A stretch of DNA of 64,000 nt from Tridacna crocea (Eukaryota > Mollusca > Bivalvia > Cardiida > Cardiidae). The notes under the pieces were generated by a model that saw nothing but the letters and a program-made list of their open reading frames with translations, had not been told where the DNA came from and did no database searches. The stretch is taken from NCBI GenBank assembly GCA_943736015.1, contig OX031064.1:37003361-37067360 (forward strand). Direction: 5' to 3'. Below are positions 12,415-23,100 of this stretch, piece after piece (the first letter of the stretch is position 1; each line of letters begins with the position of its first letter). A program made the translations under genes and the position numbers.

Positions 12415-13387
12415 ACAAGTAATCCCAGTTTTCTAAAAGGATTTTTCAGGAACAATGACTTAGTTTAACAAACCGACAATATACATTCGGTATGCTCTCC
12501 GAAAAGCGATTTTAATGCATCTACAAAAAGTTTGGTCTTTTTTTTTGGGGGGGGGGGGTGTACTTATAAGTTTTCTGTATGTTCAAGGACTACTCTAACT
12601 CATTATTTATTTGGTTGTTTGACTAAATGGATTTTTAAGACCTGTAGTCCTATGATATTTTACTTCAGCACGGAGAGACATTAATTTTCTAATTTACCCA
12701 TAGCGCTCCTTTACTATATAGTAATAAGGATGAATGTAAATGAGATAGTGCTCCGATCTTACCCTATCAAAAACAGAAATAATCATTTAACCTATGAAGA
12801 ATTTGTCTTTTGCAGTGGCTTTCAATTTGGTTCAGACAAATATAACATTTTGTATCCCCCCCCCCCCCAAAAAAAAAAAAATTGAATACCCCTCACTCAT
12901 CACATCTTACTGCAGTTTGGTGATCAAGGGAGGTAAATAGTAAGACACTATCTCTAATAATAGTTGTTTCCCTTTATTATTTATGTCAAGTCACCATACA
13001 ACCTAATGACAAACTTGTGATTCCTGGGAGGGGGTCAACTTTGACCCCAAGGCTAATTTTAAGGCACTTGGTGGAGGTCTATTAGATAAAGCTGAATGCC
13101 AAATCTGGCAGCCCTGGGTCTTATGGTTTCAGACAAGACGATTTTCAATGATGTTTAGTATTTTTCAGATTTGTTGCCATGGCGACCAGAATTTCTGAAG
13201 GAATCAAATCCTTTCAAACCATGGCAGGATAATTTCTGTGAAGTTTTATAATAATTGGATGGGTAGTTTCAGAAATGCTTGAAATTTAAGTTAAAGTATG
13301 GACGGACACAAGGCCATGACATAAGCCTGCTGGCCTTCGACCGGTGGAGCTAAAAAATCTAAAATTTCACTCTCTGATCTAAAGAAG

Positions 13388-13614
13388 TTAACCCTTTCCC
13401 AAACAAGCCCTGGTTTTTACGTGTCTGCGGTAAAAGTCTGTTGAAAACAGTGTGGGAAAAGGAGAAATTGCTCGTAACGAGCAATTTCTCCTTTTCGCAC
13501 ACTGTTTTCTACCCTTTTTGAGAACTTTCTGCCATTTTCTCACAATCTAAAATTGTCATCTGCAAACTCTTTCGGTTTGGAAGAGTCCAAACTTTGTCGT
13601 TTGGGAAAGGGTTA
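13388..13614 (+). mobile_element. MITE-A with symmetric core variant
   Basis: The core reads CAGTGTGGG...AAATTGCTCGT, and both arms carry the same changes (ACGAGCAATTT...CACACTG), against ATTGTGGG...AAATGCTGGT in most copies. Confidence 0.8.
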
Positions 13615-13679
13615 CGCATCAAGTCTACTTCTCAACTTACTTCCTGACTGAGTGAAATACTGATAGAATCCAAATCCAA

Positions 13680-13825
13680 ATACTCTTTACCAGGCCACAA
13701 AATTCGAGACCTGTCAAAATGAAACTTGTGCAGGTAACATAGTGTGGTCTACATCAAAGAATTTGTCTTGAAAAAGTTTTAAAATATTGTGGAAAAAGAA
13801 GAAAATGCTTGCAAACAGTTTAACT
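13680..13825 (-). mobile_element. MITE-A, truncated
   Basis: Left arm CTCTTTACCAGGCCACAAA to one palindrome arm; the rest is absent. Confidence 0.4.
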
Positions 13826-14164
13826 TTCTGTGCTTTCAAATATGTAATTTCCATTTTTAATTCTTTGCTCAGCATTCTTTCCCAGGCGCTGGTTACTTGG
13901 CCACATAAGCATCTTCAACAGAATGTTCAGTGAAGGGGAGGTATGAATCCAGTCACACTGACAATCAACAATCCTGGAAAAGAATTTAGCTGAACTGGAA
14001 TTAGAGCCTGCGATCCTGTGGATTTTAAGCCCTCATCGTTACCAACTGAGCTTGTAAATTGATACATCAGGAATGAATCTTGTGACCAGACTGACGGTTA
14101 TCAAACCAAGGAATTTAGAAACAACCTGAGGTTTGAACTGAATTGACTTTGAGAAACTACTCTG

Positions 14165-14710
14165 CGATAAATTAAAATGGCCTGTGACATGCGAAAAGGG
14201 CCAATCGAACATTCGCGTAATGTATCGTTTCAGTTTAGCCTGTGCAGTCTGCACAGGCTAATCAGAAACGACACTTTACGATTTCGTTAGATTTTATCCT
14301 ACTGTGGACGTGTGTGAAACAGAAAATTTCATTAAAACGGAAAGTGTCACTTCCGATTAGCCTGCGCAGTCCCCTGCGTGGACTGCGCAGGCTAAACCGA
14401 AACGATACATTACGCAAATGTTCGAATGCCCCTTTTGCGTGTCGCAGGCCAAATATGGCTTGCAACACAGGAAAAGGGTCATTCAGACATTTACGTAAGT
14501 GTCAACTAAGGTCTGGCTGTGCAGTCTGTGCATTTTTATCCGAATGACACTTTCCATATTTATGTAAGTTTGTGTTTTGTGCAAGCCTACTGAAGGACAA
14601 AATGTAATACAGTGGAAAAGTGCTGTCTCGGATTAGCCTGTGCAGACTTCACAGACTGATCAGAGACGACACATTAGGCAAATGCCCCTTTTTTGTCACA
14701 AGATTATATA
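14165..14710. repeat. cluster of four GCGCAG-hairpin units
   Basis: AGCCTGTGCAGTCTGCACAG (14237), AGCCTGCGCAGTCCCCTGCG (14358), CTGTGCAGTCTGTGCA (14516) and AGCCTGTGCAGACTTCACAG (14635), each within CGAAAAGGGCCAT... ACACTTTACG-like flanks. Confidence 0.7.
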
Positions 14711-14881
14711 ACACACAGTGAAACACTCTCTCTCTGTCTTTTTTTTATTATTTGGGCCAACCGGATGTACCAAGGAAGCAAACCGTACTTACTTTACATT
14801 TTTCTCTCTTGGCCCTTTGTTAAAATATTGAGAAAAATGCAAATGCTTTGAATTTAGTCTTGTCCCCACAATGTGTTTGGT

Positions 14882-15140
14882 CATCCTCGGATACCCCGGG
14901 GTCTCCCTATTTGCTACGCTACATCGACCCCTGGGACAATTAATTGAATTTCTCACGCTTTACCGCTGGCCGAATGCTGGCTTTTCATTGGTTCCATCAT
15001 CATTTTGTGATGGGCGAGTGGACTGTACGCTATGACGTTTCGTATCGATTTTCGGCGGCTGATTCAAAGTTTTATTAGTCAATTGTCCCAGGGGTCGATG
15101 TAGCATAGCAAATAGGGAGACCCCGGGGTATCCAAGGATG
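14882..15140. mobile_element. 259-bp MITE with 60-bp inverted ends and 9-bp target duplication
   Basis: Ends CATCCTCGGATACCCCGGGG and its near-perfect complement extend for about 60 bp on each side. It is flanked by GTGTTTGGT at 14873-14881 and 15141-15149. The host is a MITE-A remnant, recognisable as GTGTTTGGTAAAGAGTTGA on the right. Nine-base duplications and long inverted ends fit the Mutator-like class. Confidence 0.75.
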
Positions 15141-15599
15141 GTGTTTGGTAAAGAGTTGAACAAATATTAACAATATAACAATATGGGATTTGTGCAAAGG
15201 AAATACTAATTTTATTTCCACAACAATTTCACATGGTCAAACAGAAAATTATCCACACGTATAATTTCACATTTTTTAGATAGTGATCACCAATTCAACA
15301 ACCGAAGAGAAGACGGCTTATAAAATTTTTGGGCAATTACCAGCATCTTCCCCTTTTACAGCAATACTTTCTATCCTTTCAAAGACAAAATCTATCATAC
15401 GAGGTATCTTTCATGAGTTGTATGCAAGTGTCTTTGATGTGAATGGGTCTAATATTTTGTTGTCTGTTTTTTTCTTTTTTCAAAAGTGAAGTTTTTAATA
15501 GATCAGTTAACTACTTATTAACTAAGCTATGGTCTTTAGCAAACTAAAATATTTCAGAATGATTCGTGTTGGAACTATTGCAGTAAACTGATAAGATGT

Positions 15600-15735
15600 G
15601 ACTAAATTTATTTCATTTTGCTTTGAAAAGATAGAAAACCTTATGGGAAATGTAGAAAATGCTGGTTAAATGCTGATTATAAGCATTTTCTCCTTTTCCA
15701 ACAATGTTTTCAAAAGATCCTTTCTTAAGAAAATA
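15600..15735 (-). mobile_element. MITE-A fragment with expanded loop
   Basis: Palindrome with loop TTAAATGCTGATTATAA in place of the usual two bases; no terminal repeats. Confidence 0.4.
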
Positions 15736-15789
15736 TTTGCTTGAGGGTAAAATAGAAGTACAGGTAATAGCAGTTTTGACAGAGTATCT

Positions 15790-16018
15790 TTAACTCATTA
15801 CCACACGAGAAAATTTTGGACTGGTCCAAATTGAAAGCATTTGCAGACGACAAAATAAAGGTGACTGAAAAATAGAAATTTGTTCTGGAAAGGGTAGAAA
15901 ACACTGTGGGAAAAGGAGAAAATGCTGGTTACCAGCATTTTCTCCTTTTCCCACAGTGTTTTCAAAAGGCTTCTTTCTCAGGGGCGTCAAAAGTAGGGAT
16001 TGAGTGGTAATGGGTTAA
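15790..16018 (-). mobile_element. MITE-A copy, intact
   Basis: TTAA ends and a perfect palindrome of the ACACTGTGGG/CCCACAGTGT subtype, changed on both arms. Confidence 0.85.
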
Positions 16019-16155
16019 AGTCCAATACAAAAGAATTCCACACATTCTTTCTTTTCTCAGTATTTCAGCCGGCGTAACGCAAATTTAAAGTTTCTTGATA
16101 TATGTACAAGCTGTTGGCTAAAATATTGAAAAGAAATAGTATTTAATTTTGTATG

Positions 16156-16754
16156 TTAACTTTTTACCACACAATCCCCGTTGTCTGCGCATGTCATATT
16201 CTTCGAAGATTCGACTGTCTTATATGACGCATCACTACTAGCCCCGAAAGCGTGCTGACTGTAATATTACGCTCTATAAAGTAGCAATGTTGAAAATAGC
16301 TTTTACGTATCAATATGTTTGAGGAGAAATGAGACCTGCTTTAGCAACAGATTTTTCTAAACTGGTGATCATAGTTGAGTAAATTGCACGAGGTAGCGTT
16401 TTATTGGGTAAACCTTTTTTTTTTTGTTTTAAATTCAAAGTAACGGTTGTCGCGTAGGAAAGTGGTTCGGCTCTGTACCCAGGATGCCCATATCAGATAG
16501 ATGAGTATTTATAGAATGCCATCTAGCGGGAGATAATGCACAATCCCAAGTTCTAATGTTTATGGTATAAAGGACATTTGACAACATTGTGTAAATAGGA
16601 CAAAATGCTGGTACCAAACATTTTCTACTTTTCTCACAGTGTTTTCCCACCCTTTCTGGTAAAAATCCCATCATCTGATCATCATCTTATTTGCTGTCAG
16701 CAATTGCTTTCAATCTTGACCTATCTAAAGTTTTGTCCATTGGTAAAGCATTAA
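16156..16754 (+). mobile_element. MITE-A split by a 361-bp insertion
   Basis: TTAACTTTTTACCACACAAT begins the copy. It is interrupted at 16179-16539 and resumes as CAATCCCAAGTTCTAATG, ending in TTAA shared with the next copy. Confidence 0.7.
16179..16539 (+). mobile_element. 361-bp element, copy 1
   Basis: Starts CGTTGTCTGCGCATGTCAT and ends GCGGGAGATAATGC, with no clear inverted ends. Flanked by ACAATCCC on both sides. A second copy is at 55372-55719. No coding capacity seen. Target duplications of 8-10 bp would fit a Mutator-like or hAT derivative. Confidence 0.7.
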
Positions 16755-16979
16755 CTCATTACCAAACGACAATATTTTAGGCTTGTCCAAATCGAAAGCA
16801 TTTGCGGACGACAGAATAAAAGTGATGGAAAATTTGAAATTTGCTTTGTAAAGGGTAGAAAACATTGTGGGAAAAGGAGAAAATGCTGGTTACCAGCATT
16901 TTCTCCTTTTCCCACAATGTTTTCTAAAGACTTCTTTTTCAGGGGCGTCTAAAGTAGGGATTGTGTGGTAATGGGTTAA
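16751..16979 (-). mobile_element. MITE-A copy, intact
   Basis: Perfect 32-bp arms; shares its left TTAA with the preceding copy. Confidence 0.85.
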
Positions 16980-17254
16980 ATGAAATATTCTTCAGACCTC
17001 CCTCAGTTGGAAAAGCCCTCCCATGTACCTGTAACTCTGATATATATATAGTCCCATTTATTTTGTCATCTGCTAATGTTTTCAATTAAGACAACACCAA
17101 ACGTTGCCATTTTATAAAGGTTTTATCATCTCATTATAAACAGTATCTATACAAACAAATGATTCTTTTCCTAAAATGTTTTTATAGCTTTCTTTCCACA
17201 ACTTTCGAGGAATAAGTAATTTTTGTATTGTTTGTAACTAGCTACTGCTTCCAT

Positions 17255-17483
17255 TTAACCCATTACCACACAATCCCTACTTTTGACAACCCTGAGGAAA
17301 AAGCCTTTAGAAAACATTGTGGGAAAAGGAGAAAATGCTGGTAACCAGCATTTTCTCCTTTTACCACAATGTTTTCTACCCTTCACAAAACAAATTTCAA
17401 ATTTTCAGTCGCTTTTATTTTCTAGTCTGCAAATGCTTTTAATTTGGACAAGCCTAAAATATTGTTGTTTGGTAATGAATTAA
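17255..17483 (+). mobile_element. MITE-A copy in duplication unit 1
   Basis: Intact; palindrome has one mismatch (TTTTACCAC on the right arm). Confidence 0.85.
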
Positions 17484-17693
17484 GACAACACCAAATGTTG
17501 CCATTTTACAAAGGTTTAATCATTTCATTCTAAACAGTATCAATACAAACAAATGATTCTTTTCCTAAAATGTTTTTCATAGCTTTCTTTCCACAACTTT
17601 TGAGGAACAATTAATTTTTGTATTGTTTTCTCAACTCTATGAAAGCCATCATGGAAAAAAGAGTAACTCTTTGTAACTAGCTACAGCTTCCAT

Positions 17694-17922
17694 TTCACCC
17701 ATTACCAAACGACAATAATTTAGGCTTGTCCAACTCGACAGCATTTGCAGACGACAAAATAAAAGTGACTGAAAATTTGAAAATTGTTTTATGATGAGTA
17801 GAAAACATAGTGGGAAAAGGAGAAAATGCTGGTTACCAGCATTTTCTCCTTTTTCCACAATGTTTTCTATAGACTTCTTTCTCAGGATCATCAAAAGTAG
17901 GGATTGTGTGGTAATGGGTTAA
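17694..17922 (-). mobile_element. MITE-A copy in duplication unit 2
   Basis: Left TTAA changed to TTCA; otherwise intact, inverted relative to unit 1. Confidence 0.8.
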
Positions 17923-17924
17923 AC

Positions 17925-18645
17925 AATGTTCCCACTATGTTTTTCAAAGGTATCAACTACGGAGACATAAAAAAAGTCTAGCTATAGCATACAAAGTAAT
18001 GAGTAAGTTAATGGTCGTAATAAAAATCAAGATATACATAAAATCTTGTCAAACAGTTAACAATTAACAACTATCTCAAAAACTTTCCCACAGCACTAGG
18101 ATAATAGTGGATTCACAATGTAAGGTTATCATGGTATTTTATGGATTAATTCGGGTATAAATCTGAAAAAACTTTTCAAAAAATTGTGAACATAATATTA
18201 CATAATGAATAAATGTCTGATTTTTGTTTTGGTGTCCGATCAAAATATAATTTCAGTATTTTCATTCAAGGTTTCTCCCCCCAGAGAAATTTTTGTTCGG
18301 TGTTCATTCAGCATTATAATTTGATCTTACCCCAAACAACAAAGACCATTTAATAAAAGATACATGTTTAGGACATAAGAAGTTTTGGAATATAAAAATT
18401 GAAACTCTTTTGGAATTCAATATGAGTAGAAGAATTTCCTACTTCACTAAACTGCCCCAGGTCAATGTTATTTACATAAAACAAAATTCTGTTTTCTGTT
18501 TTTAGCATTACATTGTGCTGCCTCTAGTACACGTCTTGAATGGTCACAGACATATTGGTACTATACACAAATTAAATTGCCTCCATGTAACTTCCAGAGT
18601 ATATCTAACCTCCTGAATAATGGTGGGAGTTCTATTTATTTTGCT
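17925..18645. other. 720-bp stretch, nothing recognised
   Basis: Ordinary AT-rich intergenic sequence between two MITE-A copies. Confidence 0.6.
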
Positions 18646-18647
18646 AT

Positions 18648-18870
18648 TTAACCCTTTACCAAACAATCCCAGGTTTTTTACGACCCTGAGATAAGAGCCT
18701 TTTGAAAACATTGTGGGAAACCGAGAAAATGCTGGTAACCAGCATATTCTCCTTTTCCCACGTTTTCTTCCCTGCGGAAAACAAATTTCAATTTTTGAGT
18801 TGCATTTATTTTGTCATCAGCAAGTGCTTTCAAATTGGACCAGTCTAAAATGTTGTCGTTTGGGAAAAGC
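18648..18870 (+). mobile_element. MITE-A copy, shortened distal arm
   Basis: Distal arm reads CCCACGTTTTCTTCC, lacking the AATG before TTTT; right TTAA lost. Confidence 0.7.
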
Positions 18871-19098
18871 CCAGGATCAGATTAAATGAAGTGGTATTTA
18901 TGAGAAGTAACCGAGCCAGTGTTTGCCAACAAGTAAGTCAGTTTATATAGCTAACAAAAAAAAACAACAAAAAAACCAGAATATCCTCCTTAGATCATCG
19001 TCAGAAATCTGGCCAAAGTTGCCATCAAATCACATTGCCTTGGTGTTTTTTGACTGAATGTACTCCTTTCAGTGGATGCATAAACTGAAGTCAAAAAA

Positions 19099-19450
19099 GT
19101 TAACTCTAACAAACAAAAGTACTTTTAGACAAATGGAAATTGAAAGCATTTGCAGACGGCAAAATAAATGTAACTCAAACATTGCACCTTGTTCTGGTTA
19201 ATGAAAACATGGATTGTTTGAAAGAAAATTAAAAATTATAATTAGGGTTCCTTTGAAATTTCATTTTTCATCTCCATGGTAATTGTGCATATTAAAATAA
19301 TGGTAAGATTGACTCCACAAAGCTACATAAGAGCAGGTTACAAAGGTGAAACAGAGAACATGCTACTTGCAAAGATTGTCTTCATTCCTCACAATGTGTT
19401 TTCAAAAGCCTATTCATAAATTGAGTAAAATTTGGGGCTTGTCTTGCAAT
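19099..19450 (-). mobile_element. MITE-A, two remnants split by ~140 bp
   Basis: GCATTTGCAGACGGCAAAAT on the left and CACAATGTGTTTTCAAAAGC to TAGTTAATAA on the right. Confidence 0.4.
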
Positions 19451-19777
19451 AGTTAATAACAGACAACAAATATCAATAAACCAAAACTATTTCAGTTTAA
19501 TGACTGGGCCAAAATTGGAAAGATATTTTGAGTTAATAACCATATTCCTATTCCAGATACATGTCGGAAGTCTGTATGTAGATATAATCTGGTAAGCATT
19601 TTGGTATAAGGAGAATATACATCCTTTTCCATCTTTCATTCCATTCAAACAAAGTTTAAAAAAGGAGGGTCTTCTTTTGAAAGTCATCTGCTCAATTAAA
19701 AATCTCGTTTTAAAGTTTGAAACATATGACGCTGTAAAACAGCTTTGTATAGCAGAGATGATAAGTATGGAATCAAG

Positions 19778-19783
19778 TTTATT
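19778..19783 (-). terminator. candidate poly(A) signal of ZRANB1
   Basis: AATAAA on the minus strand, about 130 nt past the ZRANB1 stop. It is the first canonical hexamer downstream. Cleavage site not determined. Confidence 0.4.
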
Positions 19784-19914
19784 TCACTTATATCTATCAA
19801 AACCATGAAGAAATACAGAAATTGCTTGGTTCAAGCAATTTCTCCATTTGCAAAAACATTTCTAGAAGCCATCTACTGTAAGATGAAAGAACTCTTTTAG
19901 TCAGATGTTTCGTA

Positions 19915-20148
19915 TCAATCTTCATCATCGCTGTCTCCGTCAAGGTAACAAGTCTGTGTGTGGGACGAGATTCTTTGATCCATGTCGTCTGCAAAGTTAG
20001 CCTGATGTCGATAGTAATCTAACCAGACCTCGACCATCTGCCTGACAGCCAGTGAGCGTTTCCCCATTTTTTGTATGGCAACAAATAGTCCATCTTGTGT
20101 CACAAAGCAATCCATCCATTTACGAAGTAATGTCTCTTCCTGACAGGT
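19915..20148 (-). CDS. ZRANB1: ZRANB1 last coding exon
   Basis: Encodes residues 757-833 and the TGA at 19917-19915. LLRKWMDCFVTQDGLFVAIQ aligns with the vertebrate C-terminal helix region. Two acceptors are possible: TTTACCAG (exon from 20148, used here because CQEE aligns better) or the in-frame CTGTCAG (exon from 20139), which would remove three residues. The pyrimidine tract is poor. A MITE-A copy begins 23 bp upstream. Confidence 0.93.
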   Translation of the reverse strand, partial: TCQEETLLRKWMDCFVTQDGLFVAIQKMGKRSLAVRQMVEVWLDYYRHQANFADDMDQRISSHTQTCYLDGDSDDED

Positions 20149-23100
20149 CTGGTAAATATAATGAAATGATTTAACACTTTACCACACAATCATGACTTTT
20201 AGCAACCCTGGGGTGGGAGGCTTTTGAAATCATTTTGGGAAAAGGAGAAAATGATGGTAACCAGAATTTCCTCCTTTTCCAAAAAAGTCTTCTTCCCTTC
20301 CAAAAACAAATCTTAATTTTTGAGTCATTTTCAATTTGCCGTCTTCCATGCTTTCAATTTGAAAGTCTAAAATTCTGTTGTTTGGTCAAGAGTTAAGTAA
20401 AGGCATAAATTGGTACCTTAAAAAAAATCATAAGACCAACTGATTTTATGAGATACTGCCATTATCATACCAGGATCAGGCTTCATTGATCTTTAAATTT
20501 ATATGTTTGATTATCACCTGTAATCATTCCATTGTAGGTAATACATACCTATATTTTACATTATTATATAAATCCGAAAATTTTCTGGCTCAAATACATG
20601 TATCACATGCAAATAAAGTATCACACACCATAGAAGGAAAATCTCTATTTAAATACATGTATTGTGAAATATAGTTCCAAATATGGTATCATGCAGAATC
20701 TCAAACCCAGAGTATGTATGCATCTATTTGTAATTTGACTGATCAAAATTTTATGCTGTAATATTCATCCGCCATTCATAAAAAACAAGTTGATGGTTAC
20801 CTCCCTATAACTTGTTTTATTCTGTTTATTATTTTTTAATAAAATATCAATAATTTGCAATATTTTGCCATTTAAAGGTTTATGTATATAATAAAACAAA
20901 TATCAGCATTTCTTTTCCCTGTTTTGGGAATAAGTTTAAAACCTTGCAGATTGGGAAACAAGAGGGCCATGATGGCCTGTGTTGCTCCTCTGGTTTACAA
21001 ACTGTACATACTACACATTACAATGCTTTGAAACAAAAAGCTTAAAGTTTTCTCTACAGACCCATGTGAAAGTTATGATCCATGGTGAAGCTCAAAAAGC
21101 TATCATCAACAGAGATGTAAAACTGTAACATGGAAATGTGCATACTTGACAAATGCTCCAGCTTTTTCAAGTTTAACTCTTAACCAAACAATTCCTATCT
21201 CAATGACCATTAGAATAAAGGCTTTTAAAAATGTGAGAAAGGAGAATAATTATGCTGGTTACCACTGTTTTGTCTTTATCGAACGATGTTTTCAAATGTT
21301 ATCAATTCTTCACCTAATCTTAGATTTGTCCAAATTAAAAGCTTTTGCAGAGGACAAAACAAATTTGACTAAAAAAATGAAATTATATTTAAAGGTTTAC
21401 AAAATATTGTGGGAAAAGGAGAATATGCTTGTCACCAGCATTTTCTCCTTTTCCACACAGTGTTTTCCAAAAGTTTCATCCTCAGGATCTGGCCTAAAAA
21501 AAATCTGTGTTCAGGTTTTCAGTCTGAGACACTGTAGGTAGGGTAGTTAGGGTTTTGTTTTTTTCTTTATTCTAAAAACTTTCTAGATGGAACATATACA
21601 GAAATCACATTCTATGGATAACTTTTTTTTTTTCAAACATAGTGAAAAAAATTTAGGGTCAGCAGATTTCTAGGTAGGGTAGGGAAACCCTAAACACAGT
21701 CCACGTTAAAAGTTGGTATTGTGTGGTAAAGGGTTAATAACAATTTAACCCTTTACGAAAAAATCCCTGCCTGAGATAGAAGCCTTTTGAAAACATTGTG
21801 GGAAAAGGAGAAAATGCTGGTAACCAGTGTTTTCTCCTTTTCCCACAATATTTTCTACCCTGTTGGGGACAAATTTCAAGTTCAGAGTTACGTTTATTTA
21901 GTTGTCTGCATGTGCTTTCAATTCGGACCAATCTAAAATTTTTTATTAAACCTTTACCACATGGAAAACTTTCAGACCAACTGAAAGCATTTGCAGATGA
22001 CAATTTCAATGAGGCTCAAATGGTGCAATTGTTAATTGATAGGGCAGAAAACATTGGGGGAAAAGGAGAAAATGCTGGCTACCAGCATTTTCTCCTTTTC
22101 CCACAATGTTTTAAAAAGGCTTCTTTCCTAGGGTCGTCAAAGTTGTCATTGTGTGGGAAAGGGTTTAGATCAATTGAGCTACACCAAATTTGTCTACAAA
22201 TGCGATCAAATTGGTCAGTCTAACATTTTCTTGCTTACTAAAGATTTAACTAAGTTTGAATGAACCTGAAAGTGGTAAATCTTAATACTAAAAGCAACTC
22301 TTACCTCTGTCACAAAATGTATGGGTAGAAAATGTTCCTCATTATCCACCAATGGCAAGTAGGCGATCTGTTCATCCATTGCATTGTCTATATGGGCCCC
22401 AGCCCCCATGGGCATATCAGTCTCACCCTCCATAGGTACCAGAGCAGAGAAGTGCCCTCTTGTATACCCTAGGGCAATGGGAGTTTTATAACAGAAGTTT
22501 CTCTCCCACAATAAAGGTAAATAAACCCCTGAAAATTAAGGAAATAAAATAATCTGTTTGTTTGCTTAGTGTTTAACCCATTACTACACAATCCCTACTT
22601 TTGACAAGCCTAAGAAAGAAACCTTTAGAAAAACATTGTGGGAAAAAGGAGAAAATGCTGGTTACCAGCATTTTCTCCTTTTTCCCCAAAATGTTTTCTA
22701 ACCTTTACTAAATGAATTTCAAATATTCAGTCACTTTTATTCTGTTGTCTGCAAATACTTTTAATTTGGACAAGCCAATGCTGTCGTGTGGTAATGACTT
22801 AACACAATTTTTAATATTATTTCAGTTGTATCATGGCAACTTGTGCACCTATCCACGAGCAGCTTTCTCAAATAAGCATACTAATTCCAACATAACTCAA
22901 TGAAAGAGGAATGATAATGTCATAATGACTTTATCATTAATCCTTAGAGATTTTGGCTGAACAGAGGAACCACATTAGCAACCCTAAGATAGTCAGTGAA
23001 CCACAGGTGGTGTCCATGGTTGTGCATCTTCATGAGCCAAGGTTACAATCACTACGTGGATCTTGCATGGCGGATCGAGCCCGATTTCGGTATTCCCGCA

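Larger units (their letters stand above)
17091..17922. repeat. tandem duplication of ~390 bp carrying MITE-A in opposite orientations
   Basis: GACAACACCAAACGTTGCC at 17091 recurs as GACAACACCAAATGTTGCC at 17484, each followed by the same spacer and then a MITE-A. The first MITE is forward and the second inverted at the same relative site. Copy 2 has an extra 40-odd bases before GTAACTAGCTAC. Confidence 0.75.
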
